Source: Opitutaceae bacterium
Lineage (GTDB): Bacteria; Verrucomicrobiota; Verrucomicrobiia; Opitutales; Opitutaceae
Assembly: GCA_005799525.1 (NCBI GenBank)
Contig: SYGN01000060.1
Coordinates: 1-35,145, forward strand
Reading direction: 5' to 3'
Length of the DNA: 35,145 bases
Shown: one piece after another, positions 17,385-25,621 of the stretch
Position numbering within the stretch: position 1 is the first letter of the stretch
How the letters are laid out: every line of letters starts with the position of its first letter
Notes under the pieces: generated by a model
What the model saw: the letters and a program-made list of their open reading frames with translations, nothing else
Databases searched by the model: none
Told to the model about the DNA's origin: nothing
Made by a program: the position numbers and the translations under genes

Positions 17385-18914
17385 ATGTCAAATCCGAATC
17401 CCCCCGTCCACCCGGCGCCCGCTCCCCGTTGGTTCGTCGGTCTGGCCGTTCTGTTCCTCACGGTCTACGGCCTGTTCCTCGCCACCCACGCCACCACTGT
17501 CGCCGGCGGCTCCGATTCCTCCGGCTATCTCAACAGCGCCCGGCTCCTCGCCGCCGGCCATCTCCAAGCCGAACTGCGCGTGCCGGCCGAGTTCGGCCCG
17601 CCATCCGGGCTCAACCGCGCGCTGTTCGCCCCGCACGGTTTTTTCCCCCACCCCGGCAATGCCCAGCTTCCGCCAACCTATCCCGTTGGCCTCCCGTTGC
17701 ACTTCGCTGTCGCCGGCCAACTCCTCGGCTGGCACCTCGGCCCACTCAGCGTCGAACTCGGCAGCGCCCTCGCCGCGCTCTGCCTCTGCTACCTGCTCGG
17801 CCGCGAGCTCGGGATTGGCCCGTTCCTCGCCGCCGCCGGCGCCGCTGTCCTCGGCACCTGTCCGGTCTTTATTTTCACCTCCATCCAACCCCTCAGCGAC
17901 ACCCTCGCGACGACGTGGACGCTCGCGACCGTCTACACCGCCGTCCGCGCCCGACGGCACCGCGGGTGGGCCGCCGCCAGCGGCGTCGCGTTTGCTGTCG
18001 CCGTGCTCGTTCGCCCGACCAACGCCGTGCTGCTCCCCGCCCTCGTCGTGCTCCTCGGCTGTGATTGGCGTCGTTTGACGCTTGTCGCGCTCGGCGGTGC
18101 CCCCGGTGCACTGTGGCTCGGTTACTACAATCACACGCTCTACGGCGGTGCCCTCCGATCCGGCTACCTCGACTGGCGCGCCGCCTTCAGCAGCGACTAC
18201 GCGCCACCGACCCTGCTGCACTTTGCCCACTGGCTCGGGTTGCTCCTGCCCGCCGTGCTCGTCGTGCTCCCGCTCGCCGCGCCACTCGCCCGCGATTTCC
18301 GCAACCGCACCCTCGTCGCCCTTGCGCTCTGGTTCTCCGCCCTCGTCGCCGTCTACGCCTGCTACGAAGTCTCGCGTGAAGTGTGGTGGTGCCTCCGGTT
18401 CATCTTGCCCGCCCTGCCCGCCCTGATCCTCGCGGCCTTGCTCGGCCTCGAAGCGCTCGCGCAACGATTGGCTGCTACGCACCGCACCGCCTTCCTCGCA
18501 GCGACCACCGCCGTGCTCGTCGTGTGGGCGGTCGCCGGCTCCACCTATTGGACCAACCGCCTCGGCGTGCTCTACACCAAAGGCTACGAGCAAGTCTACG
18601 CCGACGCCGGCGACGCCGCAAAAAAACTTTTTCCCAAGGATGCGCTCGTCCTCTCCTTGAACACTTGCGGCGCGCTCTACGCCTACACCGATTTCGCCAT
18701 CCTGCGCTGGGAACAACTCGACCCCACCCAATTCGCCCGCTTCGCCGCCCTCGCCCAAACTGCCGGCCGACCGATCTGTGCCGTGCTTTTCGACACTGAG
18801 GAAAAAGACGCCCTGCGCGAACGCTGTCCCGGCCAGTGGACCCGCGTCCGCTCGGTGAAAAATGTCGGTCTTTGGCGCCTCGCGCCCCCGCCCACTCCCG
18901 TGCCCGCGCAATGA
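17385..18914 (+). CDS. Polytopic membrane protein, GT39/PMT-like glycosyltransferase
   Basis: Multiple hydrophobic segments; GGSDSSGYLNSARLLAAGHL...LPPTYPVGLPLHFAVAGQLLGWHLGP...ALLVRPTNAVLLPALVVLLG: architecture typical of Dol-P-Man-type GT-C enzymes. Confidence 0.72.
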   Translation: MSNPNPPVHPAPAPRWFVGLAVLFLTVYGLFLATHATTVAGGSDSSGYLNSARLLAAGHLQAELRVPAEFGPPSGLNRALFAPHGFFPHPGNAQLPPTYPVGLPLHFAVAGQLLGWHLGPLSVELGSALAALCLCYLLGRELGIGPFLAAAGAAVLGTCPVFIFTSIQPLSDTLATTWTLATVYTAVRARRHRGWAAASGVAFAVAVLVRPTNAVLLPALVVLLGCDWRRLTLVALGGAPGALWLGYYNHTLYGGALRSGYLDWRAAFSSDYAPPTLLHFAHWLGLLLPAVLVVLPLAAPLARDFRNRTLVALALWFSALVAVYACYEVSREVWWCLRFILPALPALILAALLGLEALAQRLAATHRTAFLAATTAVLVVWAVAGSTYWTNRLGVLYTKGYEQVYADAGDAAKKLFPKDALVLSLNTCGALYAYTDFAILRWEQLDPTQFARFAALAQTAGRPICAVLFDTEEKDALRERCPGQWTRVRSVKNVGLWRLAPPPTPVPAQ

Positions 18915-20473
18915 GCTCGTCGCCCCCGTCTCTACGTCGCCGCTTCCTCCTGCGCGCGGCCGCCCTCGCCGTCGTCACCCTTTTCGTCGCCCTCATCGCC
19001 CGCTTCTGGCACCCCGTCTACGGCTTCACCTCGCTGATCCAACTCGACGCGCCGAACGACGATTTGAAAATCGCCGCCTTCCGCGAACTCCCCGTGTTCG
19101 TGCACCGCGACAACGGCGGCTACGACGGGCTCTACTACGCGCAGATCGCCCACGATCCCACGCTGCGCGATCCCGAGCTCCCGCGCGCGATGGACAACCT
19201 CGGCTACCGCGCCCGCCGCATTCTCCCGCCCGCCCTCGCTTGGCTCCTCGGCGCCGGCCAGCCCGCGTGGATCATCCACACGTATCCGCTCCTCAACCTC
19301 ATCGCGTGGTTCGCCCTCGCGGTCCTGCTCTGGAAACTTCTCGCCGTCACCGACGCCCGCGGCCTGCTCGCTTGGACCGGGGTGCTCTTTTCCGCCGGGG
19401 CCCTCGCCAGCGTGCGCCTCGCCCTCACCGACCTCATCGCCCTCACGATTCTCGCGGCCGCCCTCCTCGCCGCCGAACGGTCGCGGCACCGCTCCGCCAC
19501 CGCCCTCCTCGCCGCTGGCGCCCTCGCCCGCGAGACCGCACTCCTCGCCTTCGCCGGCCTCGCCCAACACCCGTTCTTTTCACTCCGCAATGTCGTTCGT
19601 GCCTTCCTCGTGACTCTTCCGCTCGCCGCCTGGCTCGTTTACCTCCGCTGGCGCATCGGTCCCGCTGATGCCGGCTGGGCCAACTTCACTTTCCCCGGCT
19701 CCGGTCTGGTCCAAAAATGGGCCGCCGCCACGTCCGCCCTGTTCACCATCTCTGACCACAGCCTCGCCTTCACCACGTGGCTCGCGACCCTCGGCCTCAC
19801 CGCGCAGGCGATATTCTTCGCCACCTGCTGGCGCCTGTACGACCGGTGGTGGCGTATCGGCATCGCTTACACGATCCTCCTCCTCTTCATCGGCACCGCC
19901 GTCTGGGAGGATTTTCCCGGTGCCGCGCTGCGTGTCCTCTTGCCCCTCACGCTCGCCTTTAACGTCCTCGTCCACCGCACCCGCGCGCCGCTCGCTTGGT
20001 TGCTCATCGGCAACCTCACCGTGTTCGCCGGCCTTGTGGGTCTCCGTGATGTGCCGACCGATCCCCGCGAACTCGCCGCCTTCAGCTCCTCCGGGACGGC
20101 GGGTATCGCGCGCACCGGCGAGGGCTGGTCCGGCCGCGAGGAACACGGTCGCCATCGCTGGTCTTGGTGCAGCGGACAGGGCACCGTGACCCTTGAAACG
20201 TGGCCCCGCCACCGCGCCACTGTGCAGCTCGATTTCTCCCTCCGCGCCGTCACTGCGCGCACCGTCATTTGCCACCACGAAGGCCGTGAAATCTGGCGCG
20301 CCGCCGTTGGCCCGACACGCTCGCACCATACCGTCGCCGTGCGCAGTGAACACGGGCGCGCCACCCTCGTGTTTTCCAGCGACACCCCGCCCCAGCGCGA
20401 GGGCCCGCATGCCAACGCCCGCGATCTGTCGTTTGCGCTTTATGATCTGCGGCTGGCGCTGCCAAAACCCTGA
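18911..20473 (+). CDS. Polytopic membrane protein with soluble C-terminal domain (paralog of 15599-17203)
   Basis: MSSSPPSLRRRFLLRAAALAVVTLF...GYDGLYYAQIAHDPTLRDPELPRAMDNLGYRARRILPPALAWLLGAGQPAWIIHTYPLLNLIAW. ATGA overlap with the upstream gene. Confidence 0.82.
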   Translation: MSSSPPSLRRRFLLRAAALAVVTLFVALIARFWHPVYGFTSLIQLDAPNDDLKIAAFRELPVFVHRDNGGYDGLYYAQIAHDPTLRDPELPRAMDNLGYRARRILPPALAWLLGAGQPAWIIHTYPLLNLIAWFALAVLLWKLLAVTDARGLLAWTGVLFSAGALASVRLALTDLIALTILAAALLAAERSRHRSATALLAAGALARETALLAFAGLAQHPFFSLRNVVRAFLVTLPLAAWLVYLRWRIGPADAGWANFTFPGSGLVQKWAAATSALFTISDHSLAFTTWLATLGLTAQAIFFATCWRLYDRWWRIGIAYTILLLFIGTAVWEDFPGAALRVLLPLTLAFNVLVHRTRAPLAWLLIGNLTVFAGLVGLRDVPTDPRELAAFSSSGTAGIARTGEGWSGREEHGRHRWSWCSGQGTVTLETWPRHRATVQLDFSLRAVTARTVICHHEGREIWRAAVGPTRSHHTVAVRSEHGRATLVFSSDTPPQREGPHANARDLSFALYDLRLALPKP

Positions 20474-20481
20474 GCGTCGCC

Positions 20482-21744
20482 ATGCCCGCCCCGATTCTCA
20501 TCGACCTCACCCACACGAGCCACACCCGCGCGCGCACCGGCATCCAACGCGTCGCGCGCTCCCTCCACACCGCTCTCGGCTCCGACGCCCGCGCCATCAC
20601 TTACGACCCCCACGCCCGTACTTGGCGCCCCCTTGAGCCGTGGGAAACGGACAGTCTCACCGCCGCCCCCTCCTCCGAAAAACGCGGCACGACTTGGCCT
20701 CTCTCCGCCCAACTTCGCGGCCTCGCCCACCGCCTCCTCAGCTCCTCCGACTCTCCGTCTCTTAACGCTCAAAGCTCAACGCTCCGCTCATCGTTCGGCC
20801 TCCTCGTCCCCGAGGTCTTCTCCGCCAGCACCGCCGCCGTCCTTCCCGCGCTGCTCAACGCCGTCGCCGGCCCGCGTGTCGCGATTTTCCACGACGCAAT
20901 CGCCCTCAAATTTCCCGAGCTCACTCCGACAAAAACCGTCGCCCGCTTTCCCTCCTATCTTCGCGAGCTCCTCGCCTTCGACGGCATCGCTGCCGTCTCC
21001 GAAGATTCCCGCGACTCTCTCCGCGACTACTGGCGCTGGCTCGGCATCGCCCATCCGCCCCCCGTCCAAGCCATCCCCCTCGGCACCGAACCGGTTTGTC
21101 ACGTATTAAGTGACAAACTTCCCGCGCCCGCCGCCAGCGGTCCCCCTTTCGTTTCCGTTGCCGACGCTCAGCGCTCAGCGCTCAGCGCTCAGCCCATTCC
21201 GACTATCCTCAGCGTCGGCTCCCTCGAAGGCCGCAAGAACCACCTCGCCCTCCTCGACGCCTGCGAACAACTTTGGTCCGCCGGCACGCGTTTCGAACTC
21301 CGCCTCGTCGGCCTCGCCCATCCGCAGACCGGTCGGGCCGCCCTCGCCCGCTTGCGAGCTCTCCAGGCCGCCGGACGCCCGCTCCGCTACGACGGACCCG
21401 CGACCGATACCGCGCTCGATTCCGCCTACGCCTCCTGTGCCTTTACGATTTACCCTTCACTGATCGAAGGCTTCGGCCTGCCCGTCATCGAAAGTCTCGC
21501 ACACGGCAAACCCTGCATCTGCTCCGCCCGCGGCGCCCTCGGCGAATCCGCCCGCGACGGTGGCTGCGTCGCGCTGGCCTCCGTCGACGTCGCGCACTTG
21601 GCTGCCGCCGTCCGCCGACTGCTCGACACCCCGACTGAAGTTGCCGCGCTTGCCCACGCCGCCCGCACCCGGAAACTCCGCTCGTGGTCCGACTACGCCG
21701 CGACCCTCACCGCGTGGATGCAGATGCTGAAACGACGCAGCTAA
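20482..21744 (+). CDS. GT4-family glycosyltransferase
   Basis: ILIDLTHTSHTRARTGIQRVARSLH...VAIFHDAIALKFPE...TILSVGSLEGRKNHLALLDAC...YPSLIEGFGLPVIESLAHGKPCICS. Contains heptanucleotide repeats in frame. Confidence 0.9.
   Translation: MPAPILIDLTHTSHTRARTGIQRVARSLHTALGSDARAITYDPHARTWRPLEPWETDSLTAAPSSEKRGTTWPLSAQLRGLAHRLLSSSDSPSLNAQSSTLRSSFGLLVPEVFSASTAAVLPALLNAVAGPRVAIFHDAIALKFPELTPTKTVARFPSYLRELLAFDGIAAVSEDSRDSLRDYWRWLGIAHPPPVQAIPLGTEPVCHVLSDKLPAPAASGPPFVSVADAQRSALSAQPIPTILSVGSLEGRKNHLALLDACEQLWSAGTRFELRLVGLAHPQTGRAALARLRALQAAGRPLRYDGPATDTALDSAYASCAFTIYPSLIEGFGLPVIESLAHGKPCICSARGALGESARDGGCVALASVDVAHLAAAVRRLLDTPTEVAALAHAARTRKLRSWSDYAATLTAWMQMLKRRS
20765..20785 (+). repeat. Degenerate heptanucleotide repeat, 3 units (ACGCTCA AAGCTCA ACGCTCC), inside the GT4 gene
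   Basis: Read directly: ttaACGCTCAAAGCTCAACGCTCCgctca. Confidence 0.8.
21164..21191 (+). repeat. Heptanucleotide tandem repeat, 4 units (ACGCTCA + 3x GCGCTCA), inside the GT4 gene
   Basis: Read directly: ccgACGCTCAGCGCTCAGCGCTCAGCGCTCAgccc. Confidence 0.9.
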
Positions 21745-21838
21745 AGCAGAAATCCGCCGGCGTCTCGCTCTCGTCCCACCGGAACAAACCGCCTTTCCGT
21801 TTGCCAACGCGCAAACGCAAACCCACCTTCCCTCCCAC

Positions 21839-23035
21839 ATGGCGCTCTCCTTCTTTACCAAAAACAAAAAGGCAATGCTAGCCCGCTGTCGCGATGATTA
21901 CGCGACCAAGATGCGGTTGAAATACGCCCCCTACTACCACGCCATGGAGGCCCAGAAGGGCACCACCGTAAAACTTGATGGCCGCGAGATGATTATGCTC
22001 TCGAGCAATGATTATCTCGGGTTGTCGTTTAACCCCAAAGTAATCGAAGCCGGCCGTGCGGCACTCCTCAAATGGGGCACGAGTACGACCGGTGCCCGCA
22101 TCTCCAACGGTTCCCGCACGTTCCACCTCGAGCTGGAGGAAAAACTCGCGAATTTCCTCGGCCGCGAGGCCTGTCATGTCAGTACCGCCGGCTACATCTC
22201 CTGCCTCTCAAGCATCGCCTCCTTCGCCCAAAAGGGCGACGTCATCCTCGCCGATAAAAACATTCACTCGTGTCTCTGGGACGGCATCCGTCTCTCAATG
22301 GCGACCGTCGAGCGCTTTTCCCACAACAGTCCCGAAGACCTCCGCGACGTGCTCGCCGCCACCAACCGCGACGCGACCAAAATGTTGGTCATCGAAGGCG
22401 TTTATTCCATGGAGGGCCACATCGCCCGCCTCCCCGAGATTTCCGAAATCGCCGACGAACACGGCTGCTTCACGGTCCTCGACGATGCGCATGGCTTCGG
22501 CGTCCTCGGCCGCCACGGCCGCGGCACCGTCGATCATTTCGGCCTCAACGATAAAGTGGACGTCATCTGCGGCAGCATGTCGAAGTCCCTCGCCAGCACC
22601 GGCGGCTTCGTCGCCGCCTCGCGCGAAGTGATCGAATATCTCCGCACCAATTCGAAACAGACCGTCTTCTCCGCCGCCATTAGCCCCACCCAGGTCGCTT
22701 GTGCGCAAGCCTCACTCGAGCTGATGCAGACCGAGCCCCACCACCTCGAAAAACTCTGGTCGAATACGAAAAAATACCGCGCGATGCTCAAGTCCTTGGG
22801 CCTCGACACCTGGGAAAGTGAAACTCCCGCCGTGCCCATCGTGCTCGGCTCCAAGGAGCGCGTTTACCCGTTCTGGAGGGCGCTGCTCGAAAAAGGCGTC
22901 TTCACCGTCATGTCGATCGCGCCCGCCGTCCCCGCCGGTAAGGACCTCATCCGCACCGCCATCTCGGCGCTGCATACGGACGAGCAGCTCGAAAAAATCG
23001 CCGATGCCATGGCGTATGCGGTGAAAAAACTGTAA
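21839..23035 (+). CDS. Alpha-oxoamine synthase family PLP enzyme, serine palmitoyltransferase-like
   Basis: IMLSSNDYLGLSFNPKVIEAG...GARISNGSRTFHLELEEKLANFLGREA...VLDDAHGFGVLGRHGRGT...CGSMSKSLASTGGFVAA (PLP-Lys with SKS). Family certain, substrate not. Confidence 0.9.
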   Translation: MALSFFTKNKKAMLARCRDDYATKMRLKYAPYYHAMEAQKGTTVKLDGREMIMLSSNDYLGLSFNPKVIEAGRAALLKWGTSTTGARISNGSRTFHLELEEKLANFLGREACHVSTAGYISCLSSIASFAQKGDVILADKNIHSCLWDGIRLSMATVERFSHNSPEDLRDVLAATNRDATKMLVIEGVYSMEGHIARLPEISEIADEHGCFTVLDDAHGFGVLGRHGRGTVDHFGLNDKVDVICGSMSKSLASTGGFVAASREVIEYLRTNSKQTVFSAAISPTQVACAQASLELMQTEPHHLEKLWSNTKKYRAMLKSLGLDTWESETPAVPIVLGSKERVYPFWRALLEKGVFTVMSIAPAVPAGKDLIRTAISALHTDEQLEKIADAMAYAVKKL

Positions 23036-23135
23036 GCCGCAGAAATTCAGTCGAAAGCCACGTGCCGAGAGCGGAGAGCAAAACCAGACGGTGACGCTCG
23101 CTTACCGGCGTGACGGCGCGCAGCTCCGTTTTTGG

Positions 23136-23159
23136 GCTCTCAACTCTCAGCTCTCAACT
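23136..23159 (+). repeat. Heptanucleotide repeat, 3 units (GCTCTCA ACTCTCA GCTCTCA) plus partial ACT, intergenic
   Basis: Read directly: gggCTCTCAACTCTCAGCTCTCAACTgcgg. Confidence 0.8.
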
Positions 23160-23212
23160 GCGGCTCGGAAACGGCTGGCCCAGATAGTTCACACCCCACT
23201 TGACCCCATGCA

Positions 23213-23278
23213 TTTCACAGAGCGGACAAGGTGTTTGGCTCCGTCAGCTCGGTTCGGACCTCTGTGCGCTCTGTGAAA
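23213..23278. repeat. 12-bp perfect inverted repeat TTTCACAGAGCG / CGCTCTGTGAAA between convergent genes
   Basis: Arms 23213-23224 and 23267-23278, exact reverse complements. Confidence 0.85.
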
Positions 23279-23323
23279 AAAAGATTTTCTTCAGAAAAGT
23301 GTGATTGCTGCGGGCTAGGCCTT

Positions 23324-24343
23324 TCAGGTTTTCAACCCGCCGCGCAGCGTCTCGGCCGCCTCAGCCCACGTGGGCAAAGCCCGCGACGTGGCCTCTGCGG
23401 CCAGCATCGCGTGCAGCGTATTTTCCGTCAGCACCCGCCGAAGCGCCGCCTTCCATTTGGCCCGATCATTCAGCGCCACGGGCAGGCAACCGCCGCCCGC
23501 CGTATTTTCCCGCAACACCGGTAAGTCGCTGCACACACAGGGCACCCCCATCCACAGAGATTCCAGCACCGGCAGTCCACATCCCTCCGCGAGCGTCGGC
23601 ACCACACTGGCCCGCGCCGTCGCGTAGAGAGCCGTGACGGCGGCATCACTCGCCGCTTCGTGATAATGCAGCCCACCGTTTTTTCGACTGAGCGCTTTAA
23701 TCCGACGCAAAATCGGCGCTCCAAAATGCGGATTCACACGCCCCACGAGATGAAGTTCAAACTCCAGTCCTTCGCCCCACAACTCCTCACTCACATCCAG
23801 CAAAAACATCTGGTTCTTGCGTGGCTCGAGAATCCCCACGCTCAACAGACTCGGTCTCGCCGGCGTCGCGCGTAGCGTTAACCGCGGCGCCGAATTAAAA
23901 TCGGCCCCCAGCGCGAGCACCTCCACCGGCGGAGTCTTGGCAAGCCCCTGCCAGCGCCAGAATCCCAGCAACTCCTCTCGGCTCGCCGCCGACACCGCCC
24001 AGACGAGGTCAAACTGCGCGAGTAGCTTCAGGTAGCCCGGATGGCGCGCCACACTCTGCGGCCAAGTAATGTGCGGGTGCGTCAACGGAATCGCGTCATG
24101 AAAAATCGCCGCCGTCCGTCCTTCGCGTTTCTCCAAAAAGGCCGTAAACCCCGGCCGTTCTTCCTCTGAAAACAACTCTCCGGTGAAAAACCAATCGTCC
24201 GCCCGCAACGTCGCGCGATCCCAGGTCGGCCAACGCACCTCCGTCGCCACGCCCCGCAGACCATCGGCCAAGCGTGCACTCACCCGCATCAATCCTGAGC
24301 GATGGCCCGCCCCTCCGGCCTTCGTGACATCGAAATGGATCAT
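23324..24343 (-). CDS. GT4-family glycosyltransferase (paralog of 20482-21744)
   Basis: MIHFDVTKAGGAGHRSGLMRVSARLA...AIFHDAIPLTHPHITWPQSVARHPGYL...SLLSVGILEPRKNQMFLLDV...VPTLAEGCGLPVLESLWMGVPCVCS. ATG overlaps the upstream gene's stop. Confidence 0.88.
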   Translation of the reverse strand: MIHFDVTKAGGAGHRSGLMRVSARLADGLRGVATEVRWPTWDRATLRADDWFFTGELFSEEERPGFTAFLEKREGRTAAIFHDAIPLTHPHITWPQSVARHPGYLKLLAQFDLVWAVSAASREELLGFWRWQGLAKTPPVEVLALGADFNSAPRLTLRATPARPSLLSVGILEPRKNQMFLLDVSEELWGEGLEFELHLVGRVNPHFGAPILRRIKALSRKNGGLHYHEAASDAAVTALYATARASVVPTLAEGCGLPVLESLWMGVPCVCSDLPVLRENTAGGGCLPVALNDRAKWKAALRRVLTENTLHAMLAAEATSRALPTWAEAAETLRGGLKT

Positions 24344-25551
24344 CGCCCAATCGACCGCTTGAACAACGCGAGCACTCGCTCGGCATTGCCGTGCGCGTTG
24401 AAGTTTTCCTCCACCCATACCCGCGCCGCTCGCCGCAGTTTCTCGGCAAACACATCGTCCCTCGACAACCGGCGCAACGCACTCACCCACACCTCCGTCG
24501 ACTCCACCGGCACGACAAGTCCCGTCACTCCTTGCGTCACGGCCTCGGTCGTCGCAGCCACCGGTGAGGTGATGACGAGCACGCCGACCGACATCGCCTC
24601 GGGAATCACATTCGGCAAACCATCACGGTCCCCGCTGGGCGCAATCACCCCCGTGTGCAACAGAACATCCGCCCATGCGAGTTGGCTCCACACTTCATGA
24701 TGCGGCAAATGTCCGGTAAACGTCAGATTCGCCGCGATCCCGAGGTGGCCCGCGAGTTTCTCCAGCTCCGGCAGCAACGGTCCCTCCCCCACGATCCGCG
24801 CTTCAAAGGCCACCCCCGCAGCACGCAGCGCGGCATAGACGCGCAGTTGATGATCGAGACCTTTCTTCTCCACCAATCGCGCCACGCACACCAGCTGCAA
24901 CGGCTCACGCGATGCTCGCAGCGGCTTTAACGCCGGCAGTCGATCAAGACCGCGGCGTATGCAAAAAATCTTCTCCGCCGCCAGCCCGCGCGCCACCAGC
25001 GCCTTGCGCCCCATCTCCGTTGACGTGTGGACGAAGGCGGCATGCGCCAACTTATCATTCAGCCACCAGTCGCCGCCGTGCTCATAAATATCGTAGGCGT
25101 GTGCCGCCGCACTGAAGTGATGCTGGTCGAGCCGCCACAGCAGCCAAGCCGCCGTCGCGGGCGCACCACCCCACGCAGCGTGGATGAGCGCCGGTCGGTT
25201 AGCCCTGAAATGCCGGGCAAAAATACAGGCGAAACCAGCCCCAAGCATATTCTCCCAAAAGTTAATCCACGACGGCGCCCGGCGCGCGGAGAGTCCGGCC
25301 AAGACTTGCCGCAAGACCCCTGGCCGGCGCCACGACTCATAGGGAATCATCCAAAAAAGGGTCAACAGTCGCCACTTGTTGAAGGTCGCAACCGGCAGTC
25401 CCCGAAACATACCCCCACCTCCCCAGAGCGAATAGAGCCGCAGATTCACCCCATGCGCACGCATCGCGATGATTTCTCGCTGGAGAAAAGTCTCCGTGGG
25501 CTTCGGGAACGTCGTAAAAAGATAGGCGATGACAGGCGCTTCGGTCGACAA
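24340..25551 (-). CDS. GT4-family glycosyltransferase (colanic-acid/exopolysaccharide WcaL/AmsK-like)
   Basis: VIAYLFTTFPKPTETFLQREIIAMRAHG...HVHTSTEMGRKAL-like region, LVCVARLVEKKGLDHQLRVYAAL...IAPSGDRDGLPNVIPEAMSVGVLVITSPVAATTEAV. TTG start. Confidence 0.88.
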   Translation of the reverse strand: MSTEAPVIAYLFTTFPKPTETFLQREIIAMRAHGVNLRLYSLWGGGGMFRGLPVATFNKWRLLTLFWMIPYESWRRPGVLRQVLAGLSARRAPSWINFWENMLGAGFACIFARHFRANRPALIHAAWGGAPATAAWLLWRLDQHHFSAAAHAYDIYEHGGDWWLNDKLAHAAFVHTSTEMGRKALVARGLAAEKIFCIRRGLDRLPALKPLRASREPLQLVCVARLVEKKGLDHQLRVYAALRAAGVAFEARIVGEGPLLPELEKLAGHLGIAANLTFTGHLPHHEVWSQLAWADVLLHTGVIAPSGDRDGLPNVIPEAMSVGVLVITSPVAATTEAVTQGVTGLVVPVESTEVWVSALRRLSRDDVFAEKLRRAARVWVEENFNAHGNAERVLALFKRSIGR

Positions 25552-25621
25552 AGTAGCAAGAAGCTAGAGCGCCACCCGCGCCGTGGCCAAGCGCATTACG
25601 TTCCGCCGCAGAATCGCAGCC

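Noticed and set aside
17388-18911. 507-aa minus-strand ORF exactly opposite the 17385-18914 gene
   Set aside because: Low-complexity Gly/Glu/Arg-rich product mirroring a clear membrane protein; a GC-rich antisense artefact.
19580-20410. 276-aa minus-strand ORF
   Set aside because: Antisense to the 18911-20473 membrane protein, no recognisable motifs, Gly/Ala/Glu-rich composition.
21164-21191. Possible CRISPR-like short repeats
   Set aside because: Units are 7 bp, tandem with no spacers; not a CRISPR array.
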